Assembly: GCF_034702125.1 (NCBI RefSeq)
Contig: NC_085876.1
Location: 8,578,864 to 8,642,863 of the forward strand
DNA from: Engraulis encrasicolus
Taxonomy: Eukaryota > Chordata > Actinopteri > Clupeiformes > Engraulidae
Direction of reading: 5' to 3'
DNA length: 64,000 nucleotides
Under the pieces are notes generated by a model that saw nothing but the letters and a program-made list of their open reading frames with translations, did no database searches and was not told the DNA's origin. A program made the position numbers and the translations under genes. Of this stretch, positions 25,780 to 44,936 are shown piece by piece (the stretch's first letter is position 1; each line of letters begins with the position of its first letter).

Positions 25780-25956
25780 TGATGTGTTGAGTTGACCTCT
25801 TCCCCTGTATTTTATCTAGTCTACCACTAAGTGACATATTGACCATTCCCGTTTTCTCTGTTTACAGCGTCATGCTGCGGCATATTGAGTATTCCTGTCC
25901 TCTGTCTCTACAGGGGCCATGCCGAGGGCTGTGCACGGCTGTGAGCTCACTAACAG
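25780..25956 (+). repeat. Local duplicate of the aste1 5' flank, decayed
   Basis: TGATG(T/C)GTTGAGTTGACC at 25780 recurs at 25957. The matches continue through CTACCACTAAGTG, CCTCTGTCTCT, an AG acceptor, ATGCC and GTGCACGGC. The upstream version has an extra stretch of about 41 bases and lacks the aste1 start context. The right breakpoint of the 12 kb duplication lies inside it. Confidence 0.65.
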
Positions 25957-26057
25957 TGATGCGTTGAGTTGACCTCTTCTCCTGTCTTCTATCTAAGTCT
26001 ACCACTAAGTGCCATGTTGACCAATGCGGTCCTCTGTCTCTGGAACAGGGTCATGCC

Positions 26058-26874
26058 ATGGGCGTGCACGGCCTCACCAGCTTCATGGAGCGCGAGCGGC
26101 GCTTCCTGGCGAGCGTGCGCGTGCAGGCCACGGCGCTGGTGGTGGACGGCAGCAGCCTGTACTTCAGCCTCTACTTCAGCAGCGGGGCGGACCAGCAGCA
26201 CGGGGGCGAGTACCAGGCCTTCGCCGCCGAGGTGCGCCGCTTCTTCGCCACGCTCGCCGCCTGCCGCATACAGGCCTTCGTGGTGCTGGACGGAGGCATG
26301 GACCAGAGCGACAAGAAGTTCTCCACCCTACAGGTGCTGACTCTGAGAACCAAGAGAAGAAAATAGAAAAAGAACAAAAATCTTTTTTTGAACCAGTTAA
26401 AGGTACACTCGCCAGGCAATTTAATAGGTGCACCTTGCTAGTGCTGGGTTGGATCCCCTTTTGCCTTCAGAACTGTCTGCAACAGTACTCATGTAGGTTG
26501 TGGTATACAACTGGTACTAAGGGGCCCAAATTGTGCCAAGATGATAGCCCTACTACAGTAATGTACGCCATGACACCACCAGACTGAACCGTTGATACAA
26601 GGCAGGGTGGATCCATGTTTTCATGTTGTTGACCCCAAATTCTGACTATACCACCTGAGTGTTGCATGAATTTTGCTTAATTTGGCAAAGTATAGCCTCA
26701 TTTTCCTGGTGAAAGGTGTGTCTAATGAAGTGGCCGATGACTTTATATTGTCCATTTCAACAGACTCTATGATGCTTAGGTAGATAGATAGACGTCATAG
26801 ATAGAATGATAAGATAAGTGGTATTGTCTTTTCCCTCCTTTGCTATTTTTCTATTTTCTCTCTCTTTTGCCTAC

Positions 26875-26953
<79 letters not shown>

Positions 26954-29900
26954 CTCCTCTCTCTTTCTCTGTCTTTCTCCCTCTCTATGCACCCCCAACT
27001 CCCCAACTCTCTTGACTTCCAATATCTCTCTCTCTCTCCCTCCTCCCTCTCTTTCTCTCCTCTGTCTCTCCCTCCCCATCTCCCTCCCCCCCTCTCGCTC
27101 CCTCCCTCCATCCCCACAGGAGAGGGCCCAGCGCTCCATCCGCGACGCCAACTCCCTGTCTCGCGGTGCCAACGGCTCGGTCCTGCCCCTCCTGACCAAG
27201 GTGACCTTCATGCAGCTGCTGTCGGAGCTGGCCGTGCCCTTCTTCCAGTGTGCCGCCGAGGCCGACCTGGAGCTCGCCACCCTGGCCAGCCAATGGGGAT
27301 GCCCCGTGCTCACCAACGACAGTGACTTCTACATCTTCCCGCTGAGCGGAGGGTACCTCCCCTACCGCCACTTCCAGTGGAACAACGCAGTCTTGGGTGA
27401 GCGGTGCACACGTCTCCTCTGCATTGTAAAATACACCAACAGTCAACAGTCAACTTGAACTGGACATTCTACTGTACAGTAGCCCCTTAATGCACGCCGT
27501 ACCTCCAGTGGCCAGCTGTAATAGTCATTGAAAGTTAACTACCATTGTACTACAATACTATGACATAATAGGGCCTTTAGTAATGCACTACGACTTCATT
27601 CCATTGCCATTCTGGTAACAGCAAATCGATAACGCCGTGTCTTAACGCCGTTAACGGGTTAAACAGCTGACATGACGTCATGCATAAGAACAGAGAATAC
27701 ACACACACAAACACACACACACATGCACGTACACAAACATTCTACAATAAAATCATTACACTATTTGTATCTTTTACTAGTATTTTCTATGATTATTTAA
27801 GGGACCTTATTCATCAATTATTGTATTCATTTATTCATGGGGACTGTCTTGTGTCTTGGCTGGAGGAGGTGGAGGAGGAGGCAGGACCAGCCAGCAGGGC
27901 TACATCCAGGCCAGGTGCTACACGGTGCAGCGTCTCTGCTCGCACTTCAGGGGCCTCACGCCGCCCATGCTCCCCCTGCTGGCCGTGGTGGTGGGTAACG
28001 ACTACACGCCGCGTCACGTCACCCAGACCTTCCTCAGCCGCATACAGCTTCCTGCTGTTGGAGGAGGAGGTGGGAAGGGGAACCCCCAGATCGAGGGCCT
28101 TCTCCTGTGGCTGTCTCAGTTCGGGAGCCCCGAGGACGCTCTAGAGGAGGCGCTGGGGGTTGAAGAAGGAGGAGGAGGAGGAGGAGGTACTGTATGCTGC
28201 TCACCCTCACACACACCTTTGCACAGTACTGGCAGACAATGCTCATTTCACTGCATGTTCCGCTTTTAGTATTAATTCTATGCATGTGGCCAAATAAAAC
28301 TCATTGCATCCTTGTATCACACTCACTTCTTTGTTCTTCGTTGGCTGTCTGTCTGCATACTTAGAGTGCGGCACATGTGTCTTTTTTTTAAAGCATACTA
28401 TAGTAGTTTTTGCACTTTTCATGCTATTTAAATGCTACATGTATTCTACTGTGATGATAAAGGCATTCTATTCTATTCTATTCTATTCTAATCTGTTCTA
28501 TTCTATTCTATTCTATTCTATTCTAGGAGGTGGTCGGGGAGGAAAGAGAGGAGGGAGAGGGCAGAGGAAGAAAGGAGGCCAGTCTAGCGTCTACACCGCT
28601 CTCATGGAGGAGTACGCCATACCTCCTCACAGCAGCTTGGCTCAGTTCTTCTCCAGTGACCCGGCCTCCAGTCTTCCAGCCTGCACCGCAGGGCTTCCGG
28701 AGGTGCTGGCTGCCCAGCCGACGTGGCTGCTGTGGGGCATCTTCACGGGAAGGTTCCCCTCTATCATCCAGGACGCCCTGGTGCACAACAGGGTCATGCT
28801 GCTTGCCCAGGTTTGATTTAAATTGGATTAGATTAAATTGGATTAGGTTTCACCAATGGGTTGAACTGGATTTTGGTCATTTTTCCACCTTATTGTCCAC
28901 GGTTACAAGGGTGGTGCCATTACTATTTGGGTAGCAGTTGCTAGCGCTAAATCAGCTAGCAGACTGGAAATCCTGTATTAGCACAAACAGCATTGAAATA
29001 GCGAGGTTAGTGGGCGTGAGTTTTGACAGGAATGGTGTCTAGTAATAACTACACAATAACTGTACAGCAGCAGTATTACGCATGTTGTGTGCAGTAGTGT
29101 AAATATTTCTCAGGTGTCTGCCACCAAGTTGCGACTTTGAGTATTGCAGACTGACAAACATGCGGTTAGGGTCATTACAATACCTGGCCAGAGTCGTTCT
29201 GAGGATTGGCCGGGTAAATAAAGCATCTGAACTGTCTGAAGCAAAGGGGGGATCTCAACTGAAAAAGTAAAAGTTGTTTTTTGTAATCTAATTTGTACCT
29301 TAATCGCTACTTTACCCAGGTGGAGAACTGCAGGCTACCCAGCAGCCACAGCACTTCTCTGGCCATCCGACAGGTCATCTACGGCCTCCTGCTCCTGGGC
29401 CGTGGACAACAGCATGGTGGGACGGCTCAGTCCTCCTCAGCCAGAGGAAGAGGAGGAGGAAGCAGAGGGTATTGTTTTCATTTGTTAACTTAATTGGACA
29501 TTCTACAGCAAATTAAAAATTCAAAGCTTTGCTGATATGTCATGTGTAATAACAGGACATTTTCAAATTTTCAACACATTTTTACAGTAATATTCCACTA
29601 AAAGTATCTTAGTAAATCTCATTTTACCATGTATAAATGACAATAAAGGCTTTCTTCTATTCTATTTTTCTATTCTTTTCTTTCTGACAGAGGGAGGGGT
29701 AGGGGGGGAAGAGGAGGAGGAGGAGGAGGTCCAGTATCAGGGGAGGTCTCCCCAGCGGAGAGCCAGGGCCAGGAGGCTGCAGGCGTGGTAGAGTACGACA
29801 GGTGTGACATGAACCTGACCAAGAACACGGTGACGCCATTCCTGCCTGGCAGCAGCCCTCCCCTGCGTTTGGAGGCCATGGAGCAGGTATGGGGACATAA

Positions 29901-30550
29901 TACTCATCTTCATAAGAGTAAGAGTGTGCACATTCCACCTTGCTGAGGCCAGGTGCAGGACAAAGGCGTATCTGAGAGTAGAATGAGTAGAAGTCCACAC
30001 ACTGAAGTTCGGCTTTGAAGGATTTATTCAGGTCATACGACCCAACAACAGGGTCTTCATCAGGCATGTGTAGGTCTGGGGACAGCCATGGAGGTTGATG
30101 AAGGGGATAGATAGGGGCCAGTTGTCCTGGGCCCAAGGCAACCTGACGCGATTGTAGGGGACGGAGGATTGCACTCACTTCTAGTTTGAAATGATCGGGC
30201 AGCTCTCACCCAACCGTTCGCATATTGGCCGGCCGCCTGGAGGACCATGAATACAAATGAAGAGAAGCATTATGGGCGGGTCACCCAGGCTAGGGGACAC
30301 CTGCACATAATGTAAACTATAACACCAATTCACACTGTGAAAAACATATTTTGTAATGCTTACAATATATGTGGGCTGGTTCTGTGTAGTGTGCCTGTAA
30401 GGATGTGCTGCATGACATACATAGCCATGCATGATGGCTACAGACACACCTACTCATACAGTTTTCTCCATTGGTGCTATATTGGGGTAGGTAGATGTGC
30501 ATTGATAGAAACTGTCTCTATCTACTTCCCTCCTTCTCTCTCTCTCTCTA

Positions 30551-30599
<49 letters not shown>

Positions 30600-31798
30600 C
30601 ACACTCACACACGCACTCTCACTCAATGGTCTCACACCACCACCTCTGTCTCTCTCTCTCTCATACTCTCTCTCTCTCTCTCCACTTTCTCCATCCTCTC
30701 CTCTCTCCCCTTCTCTCTCTCTCCCTCCCTTCCTCCAGGCTCCTGTTGCGGTGCGTCTGAAGGTGCTGTTGCGTGTGCTGTGTGTGGAGGAGCGTAGCCT
30801 GGGCCCCCTGCCCCCGGCCCTGCGGCTGCCCGCCTGCGTCACCTCCTACTGGGTTCAGCGCTCCAAGCCTCGGCCCGACCCCTCCACCCACCAGGCCCTG
30901 TTGCTGGGGCTCGTCTGCGGGGAGCTGAGCCGACGCAGGACCATCCCCACAGGTGTGGAATACATAAAGGCTTTTCAAGCCTTTTTATGAGACCGGATAG
31001 TGGAGGAGAGACAGGAAGCGAGTTGGGAGAGAGAGACGGGGAACGGGCGGCAAAGGACCTGGCCCACAACCGTACCCGGGTTGGCCACATAGCAGACGAG
31101 TGCCCTGCCGTTAGTGCCACGTTAGGACTGGAATACGTAGTTGTAAATAAGAGCAATTAAGTGAAGTTGTACTTAATATAGTTAAGTTAAATACAAGTGA
31201 AATAAAGTAAAGTAATGAAAGTAAAATTAAATGAAATAAAGTCAAATACTATTGTTCTTTGGACCCACTTGGAAATTGCATTATTGTATCTCAGGGGTTA
31301 TCCCCCAATGAGGAATTTACATTTGAGTAAGAGGTGGACAGAAAATAGCTTTGAGATGAGAGAGATGGAGTAGGGGTTGGGAATTGACCTAAGGCAGGAA
31401 TTGAACCCGGGTCACTAACGTAACATTGTGGTGCTCCAGTCATTTGAGCTATGGCCCAGGCTGTGAGGAATTGTACAAAACAAGAATGCTAATCTAAATG
31501 TGATGTTGTATCTGAAGGAAAGACAGTGCTGAGTCGTTGTAAAACTATAGCCACAGGTGATGAATTGTGACATGTCGAGTATAAATCTTCGCCACTTTTA
31601 AGGCCTCCTCAAAAACAAGACTCTGCATATGAAGGGCTTATATTCTCATAAAGAATTTGAAATTGAGAGGTTGTCTGCACAAGTTGTGATGTGTTTTCAT
31701 TTTATCCATTGTTCAAATTATAATGTTTTGCACTTATGATGCATAATAACAGCTATATGATTGGTCCTTTCCTGTGGTCCTTTCCTAGTCCCATTGAC

Positions 31799-31829
<31 letters not shown>

Positions 31830-32075
31830 TCTCTATCTCTCTTTCTCTTTCTCTCTCTCTCTCTGCCAGACCCTGCGTCCAGCAGGCCTGGCGTGGCTGC
31901 TGTCATCAACAGACTCAATCAGCTACGATTGGTCAGGAAGGAGGGGCGGGGTCTAAACCTGGGAGTGGCACACTCCCTCAGCCAATGGCAGTCGTGCATG
32001 AAGGCGGGGCTATGCCTGAACCAGCTGCTCTGTTGCCCCCTCCCAGACCCACCATGCACCTGGTAATTTATTAAC

Positions 32076-32108
<33 letters not shown>

Positions 32109-32628
32109 TACTTAGTCCAGACTTAAAATCTAATTTTTACAATGAATTAAAGCTGATCTGTTTGTCTGTTTCCTGAATTTGGATGCTCCTCTGTTTGATG
32201 AAATGACTCCTACTATACTTCAGTTTCCCTTTTTCTTTTCCTTGTTGCCCTCAAGGTTGTACAGCGGGACCCTCATCCATGCCATTCAGGCAGCTCTGCA
32301 AGAGGGGAAAAGCGCTGAAGATCTGCTGGCACAAGACCCCTTCCCTGGGCAGCTCTTCTCTGCTCTGAAGGAGGCCACACAGCCGAAGCCTGGGGGCTCT
32401 AGTAACCCTGCGGCCCACCAGGGGGTCTCCTCCTCAGGTAGAGGAAGGAGAGGAAGAGGCGGCAGGGGACAGGGAAGAGGGCAGCTGACGCGGGGAGGAG
32501 GTGGAAGAGGAGGAGGAAGAGGCCAGAGGTCTGGTGGTGGAGACTCTGGTATCAACAATCGCTTTGCCATGTTGATGAGCGACGAGGATAATGATGATGA
32601 TGAGGAAGAAGTTGTGTATGTTTTTTGA
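26058..32628 (+). CDS. aste1: Asteroid homolog 1, XPG/FEN1-like nuclease family
   Basis: Nine coding exons: 26058-26333, 27120-27396, 27866-28186, 28527-28810, 29320-29468, 29691-29886, 30739-30952, 31870-32062 and 32256-32628; 760 aa against about 680 for human. Phases add up to one open frame. The N-terminus MGVHGLTSFM is the family's typical MGI-G-L start. Acidic nuclease positions are kept: D30 (VVDG), D78 (VLDGG), E139 and D141 (EADLELATL), D159 and D161 (NDSD), and the D of VGNDYTP. Later matches to human ASTE1 include QVIYGLLL, QWQSCMKAG, LYSGTLIH and NNRFAMLM near the C-terminus. Human ASTE1 is reported to act with shieldin in limiting DNA end resection. Extra length comes from Gly/Arg-Gly-Gly tracts at the exon 3/4 and 5/6 junctions and in the last exon. 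The exon 3 acceptor is ambiguous within GGA repeats (27866 chosen by phase). ATG at 26058 is preferred over the out-of-frame ATG at 26053. Confidence 0.92.
26879..26950. repeat. (CT)n microsatellite in aste1 intron 1
   Basis: About 72 bases of CT, followed by a long C/T-rich stretch up to the acceptor at 27119. Confidence 0.95.
27480..27625 (-). repeat. Interspersed repeat fragment in aste1 intron 2
   Basis: Reverse complement of phrases at 61660-61800: TTAATGCACGCCGTACCTCC, TAATAGTCATTGAAAGTTAA and GGGCCTTTAGTAATGCACTA. The same family appears near 40880 and 41430. It has no coding capacity. Confidence 0.55.
28300..28526 (+). repeat. Retroelement 3' tail with (TTCTA)n supplying a splice acceptor
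   Basis: TGATGATAAAGGCATTCTAT leads into a (TTCTA)n run (about 28466-28525), a pattern I recall at the 3' ends of fish non-LTR elements. The last repeat reads TTCTAG and is directly used as the aste1 acceptor for the exon at 28527. A similar tail (ACAATAAAGGCTTTCTTCTA) sits before the exon at 29691. Confidence 0.55.
31797..31863. repeat. (CT)n microsatellite at an aste1 acceptor
   Basis: An interrupted CT array directly before GCCAG at 31865-31869; it acts as the polypyrimidine tract. Confidence 0.9.
32077..32109. repeat. (TTGA)n microsatellite in the last aste1 intron
   Basis: Seven or more TGAT units shortly after the donor at 32063. Confidence 0.9.
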
Positions 32629-32719
32629 AAACATGATGAGGAATTCAACTGGTTAATGGTGCTCGTCAGACCAGCTGCTTTGCCTTGTTGATCAGGGAAT
32701 ATGATTCTGATTATGAGGA

Positions 32720-32957
32720 TGGGTCAAAGACGTGCAAAATTAAATTGTCATTCAGTGTAACGGATACCTTCTGCTGACTGTAACTTTAAAAAACGTGACT
32801 CTTTTTATTTTATTTTTTCTAGTGAATTAATGAAAGCCTCAGCCTTTATCCATTCACTTGAAACAATTTAAAAATCATGTTTTTTTTTACCGTTACAGTC
32901 AGCCAAAGGTATCCGTTACACTAAATGACAATGCCATTTTGCACGTCTTTGACCCGG
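32720..32957. mobile_element. Palindromic MITE in the aste1 3' flank
   Basis: The ends are an inverted pair: GGGTCAAAGACGTGCAAAAT on the left, and its near complement ATTTTGCACGTCTTTGACCC on the right. Pairing continues through AGTGTAACGGATACCTT and CTGACTGTAAC. The centre of about 90 bases is AT-rich. GGAT flanks both sides but is too short to be sure of a target duplication. It begins about 90 bases after the aste1 stop, so it is probably in the 3' UTR. Confidence 0.7.
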
Positions 32958-35900
32958 ATGTATTGGCTATTGGGAATTCTAACTGGCCTTTCTGCTGTGT
33001 CAATGGCACATTTTAAACACACATGCTTTCAGGGCATGAACTAGTGTAGTAACCTGGAGTCGAGGGGTGAGGGGTGTAATTTGTCTGTTTGTGGTCGTCA
33101 AAATGTGTTTCTATGAGCCAGTCTTTTACCAGCTTTTACTTGTTTATGGAGGTTCCAAAGGTGTTCAGCAGTGATGGGCAACCAGTATTAAGAAACTCCA
33201 ATCCAATGCCTCATTTTCCAAAACACCTGGGTTATGTGCAACGGCTGCAACATTTTGCTATGGTTCCCTGATTGAACGACTTGTTTGGCGGCTTCGTATA
33301 TGTTTGCTACCGTTTAGTAGGCGCATTCGACCAATTATCCAATCCCAACTGTTTTCTTGGCACATTGAATCTCCCTCTCAGCCGCCATAGGCTCAGGACT
33401 TGTGAACACAAGTTTTACTTGTTTACTGGTTTTACATCTCCAATGAGGGCATTTGGACAGGTGAAACCCTTATTTGGAATATGTGGCACATGATTATAGC
33501 TTCTGAGTCCAAGCTGTCCGTCACTGTGGTCAGGGCAGGGATTCTGGGCAGCTAAAACCAATACGGTAGGCTTTAAATGTGCAGCAGTGAGCATTTTATG
33601 AATTTATCAGGGAAAACAAAGGCTGCTGTTTACATTTTTTTTAACGCACACGGCTCAACCATAGAGGTTGTTACTTGTAATGGTGTGCCTTTTGCCAATG
33701 TTTTTTTCTTCTCCTTTTTTGTCAAAATGACTTCAGCGGCCAAATTTTGCCAATTTTTAGGTACACACAGTGGTTTATGTTTGTTTAAATTGATGGCATC
33801 AAATGCCCTTTCATGTCTGCTCAGAAAGATGCATGGGGCTTTTTGAAAGCTTTGTGCCTATGTGTTGTGTGTCTTGCTAACCCCTGCTGCTTAGTGCTGC
33901 TTAACTCCAGTGTATACTGGCTGAGCTATGCTGGAACTGAATGGATTGTGTTATAAAATTGGGTGTGCAGTGGCTGCATTGACTTCAATAGTTGAAATTC
34001 ATTAATAAGTCTGTTTGCCTTACATTACAGCCAGTGCTTGAAGCAACTAAATGTTTAGTAGAGTAAGATACATCAAGAAGTCAGAGAATGCTCGCACATC
34101 AGTGGCACAGGTGCTGGATAAAATAAAATAACTGAATTAAATAATACATGTCTGTAGCACTGTAGATGGTGGTAGCGCACATCTTATGTGTCACCAAACA
34201 CCACAAAAAGAAAAGGAGGGGATATCACCCCTAGAAGACGGAACTCGAGCACGCTCCTTTGCATTGAGTAGGCTGGGTTTGGGGTATCTTACTATATTAG
34301 ACAATTCTTTGCTTGAAGGTTTGCAAAAAGTGTAGAGGATCCTATGTGTCTTCCCTTGACTTAACCACTCAACCTTAATTCACACTGGCTCTGTGCGCTG
34401 ATGGAAGACGGCAGGCGTGTCTTACGCATTGGGGGAGTTGTCGTTCCATGTTTTTATTTCTACATACAGACTGTAACAGCACATTTATTTATGTGGTCGG
34501 ATAGGCTGACAGATCTGTCACAGCCTGAAAATTTGAACATTGAACATCTTGGTGGAGACAATGGAGCCGATGGAACGAACAGGACCACAATGCATTTCAA
34601 GATTGCCCCATGCAAAGTCAATGAGATCTGTCAGCAACGGAGGCAGTGTGAACAAAGGGTCATGCCAGAAAGTAACTCTGGCCATCTCATGGTCTAAATC
34701 CCACATGGACTTACACGTCTTTACTTCTGCCTCTGGATATATATTTGTGTATACTTTCATTGCAATATTTTACAACATGATGTCTTAATTTAATTTAAAA
34801 TGTTTCATACTCACGTACATACACGTACATACATAAACATAAGGAAACAGAGCATTTAAAAAAACATACTTCATATTTAAAATACATACTTCACATTTTA
34901 CCTTCTGTGACAAGCAAGTTAAAAGCTTTAATGTCATTGTGTTGTCATTTTTTTAAACATTACATTTTGTAATTTAATAATAATACCAGATGAATTAAGC
35001 ACCTTCAGATCATATCACATTTTAAAGAAAATAATGGGTTGTACTGTAAGTGGATGAATATAACTCTTTATAAACTACTAACATCACATCGTCATACTGG
35101 CTGATGGAATTCATGATTTTCTTTCACCTCTTCACCTACAGAACCATTAAATCACATGGCATTAAAGTGACAATACATGGCTTTCCGAAACATGTATCCC
35201 CTTGATGAATATTCGTACTTGCTCCGAAACTATTAGCTGACAAGCAAAAACTTGATTTGCTACAAAGAACTTGAAAGACAGAATATTTAATAGTTTACTG
35301 CCTTGGTCTCCAAACAAATCCAGCCCGGGCATGGCAAACATTTGGCCCGCCATGATGTCAGAACAAATGAAAACATAAATGTCTGTGATAAATGTGAGTG
35401 GGTCATATCTTTCCAAAGCTTTCACAGAGAGTTAAATCTTAAGCTAACCGTCTCATAGCAGACATTGGACGGAGTACAGATTTTCGCTTTTCCGTTTCCC
35501 CTTCTTGTCAGACATCTAACTTGTTTCTCATTGGGTTGAGGCGTTGTTTTGGCCCTTGCAGAAGAATAATTGGAGACCACTGGTTTACTGTATCGTCATC
35601 AGATCTCAAGAGGCTACACTGCTGTATCTACAGTAGGAAGACATTTTGGTTGCAGCTACATCGATTGTCCAGCTGAGGGCAGTGGTTCTTACTTAATTAA
35701 CTTTTGGGTTTGTCCTTTAAAAAGGTGGTATCAAGAACACAATGCTACTGTACTGCACAGAAAAGTTAAATACAACAATATATACAAAAGACAATTAATA
35801 TTCTGTCACAAGGATGCAACATGTCACACAAACATACAGAACGAAGGTCATGTCAACTTTTTCAGTCACAACAGGTGAAACATACATGTGTGTATTCTAT

Positions 35901-37103
35901 GCATGAAGAGTCCCTATTATAGCAACGTGATACCATAGGTTTTGAAATAGATGAGAGGACAATCAAAAAAATGTTAAAGCTAAACTGAAAATTCATTGGT
36001 TATTATTAAACAGTTCCGATTGTACAACTACAGAGTTAAACTTCTGTACACCTGAGCGCTAGTTAACGAAAGGCCTCACAATAATGGCGTGAATGATAAT
36101 TGGCTTCTGATGACAGCCTTGAACTTCCACTTGTCTGTTCAAAGTCAACGGCATTTACAACTCATTCATCTCCACATTGCATTTGTTCACACCCCGTTCA
36201 CCTTCCTACTGTGTGCACTGCATTCTTTGGTTTGTGCTTTAGGGCTGGGAAGATATAGATAGGTACTGATTGTTTAAAGCAGACAATGGGAGTGGTAATT
36301 ACATCAACAGTAATAATAAAAGGAGATGATGGAGTTTAGTAGTAAGAGTTTGACCGTAGATGGAGGCCAGCCCTAGCCTTACTTCCAGTTGCTGAACATT
36401 TTGTGAGTCAAGTTAGTCTGGCCAAGCCTTCCAGCTCTGATATTCTGCATCAGGATTCGAGACCAATTAAATTTGAGCATTTCCAACAAATCGAAGGGGG
36501 GTGTTAAGGCAATGACATACTAGTTCCGTTGACAGATGAGTGAATAGGAAGCAGTGATCTTGAGTAATTGTAGCTTTGACTAGTGTGGTGTTTCTCAACG
36601 GGGGCGGCACAGCCCCTAAGTGGGCGTTGGGGAGCTCTAGGGGGGCGTTGAGAAGGATACAGCTGAGATGGGGCGGTGCTTAGTTGCCATTGGGGAACAT
36701 TAGTCCATTTTTTTTTTACATAACCTACTAAGGAGGGCGTTGTCAGGCTTATGATGAGGTCAAGGTGGCGTTAGGAGGCTTAGGATGAGGTCAAGGGGCG
36801 TTTGTTCAAAAAAGGTTGAGAACGACTGGACTAGTAGGATACAGAGTCATTTCATTAACACGAGTTAGACCTGGTCTCTGAAAGGGATGTCCAAGGGGTT
36901 ATAGGACCTCCCTCATAATAGTGGGGTTACAGGCTGAGTTGTCCAGACCAACACTCACAGAGAGTTAAAGTGGCGATAGCCAGGCAAGGTCAGTTTTGCT
37001 GTGGGGAGGAGATGAATATCAGAGGAGCTGGGTTGGGTCAGAGGAGCACCGTGGATGGGTCACCATGGACACCATGGAAACGAGTGTTCACCTCCAGAGG
37101 GAT
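32958..37103. other. Spacer between convergent aste1 and wipf3
   Basis: No coding exon seen. The right part is presumably wipf3 3' UTR on the - strand, and the left part aste1 3' UTR. It holds a SINE-like fragment near 34155-34300, a fragment near 33170-33260 related to the element at 52169, and the MITE at 36586-36828. No poly(A) site can be chosen with confidence. Confidence 0.4.
36586..36828. mobile_element. hAT/Charlie-like MITE near the wipf3 3' end
   Basis: Ends TGGTGTTTCTCAACG and GGTTGAGAACGACTG form an inverted pair of the CAGTG-TTCTCAA type. Flanks GACTAGTG (36578-36585) and GACTAGTA (36829-36836) match at seven of eight bases. The interior repeats GATGAGGTCAAGG. No transposase. 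Confidence 0.72.
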
Positions 37104-44313
<7,210 letters not shown>

Positions 44314-44790
44314 CTGCAATAGATGGACAGACACAGACAAAAACACACACAGGTTTAAACCCTTGCAAGGTATACACGTACGCACGCACGCACTCATTTT
44401 CAGCACATCAGTTGTACAGGCCTTGCTTCCTTAGAAAGAGTAGGTGACTGAAGCATAGATCAACAACCTGATCTGGCGCGACACCATTTCAGAATCAGCC
44501 GTCACACAGGCCCATCAACCTATCCAGCCTAGCTCACCATCACATCCTCAAATCTTCTGTGTGGCTCCTGTGTGTCAGGGTGTACCGCGAAGCCAGAAAG
44601 CTTATTCACTGCATTTTGTAGTGTTAACTCAACTCCTGTAGAGTAGAACCAGATACACTTGATTGTTAAATGAGTGTTAGATTTGACTTGTGCAGTGCTA
44701 ATTCAACAATCAAATTGAGTTGTTTTCACTCTGTATTGAGTCACAACTGCAAAATGGAAGAAAGATCCGTCAACTCAGAGAGCATGTTTA

Positions 44791-44936
44791 GGCCCTGCTG
44801 TGGCCTAACAGTAGGACATTGGGTTACTACGCCGGCTACCCGGGTTCGATTCCCACCCGGGCCCTTTGCCAATCCTTCCCCATCTCTCCTCCCCATGTCC
44901 TGTCAAAAAATAAAACCCAAGAAGCCCTAAAAAAAA
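44791..44936 (+). repeat. tRNA-derived SINE
   Basis: The head GGCCCTGCTGTGGCCTAACA resembles box A, and GGGTTCGATTCCCACCCGGG is a strong box B. The tail ends in ATAAAACCCAAGAAGCCC and an A-run. A second copy is at 48501-48662. A real tRNA is rejected because the A-arm and acceptor do not pair. Confidence 0.68.

Larger units (their letters stand above)
14361..25829. repeat. Tandem segmental duplication, right copy (~11.5 kb)
   Basis: Direct repeat of 2046-14336 in the same orientation. It differs by shorter GT and CT arrays, a loss of about 655 bases near 17450, an 85-base insertion at 24526-24610, and many small substitutions and indels. The unknown gene stays open throughout. Confidence 0.93.

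Noticed and set aside
26024..26587. 187-codon frame overlapping aste1 exon 1
   Set aside because: It is a shadow of the GC-rich exon in another frame and runs into intron; the MGVHGL frame matches the ASTE1 family.
44791..44870. tRNA gene
   Set aside because: Box B is good but the acceptor and D arms do not pair and the body continues as a SINE with an A-rich tail; a second copy exists at 48501.
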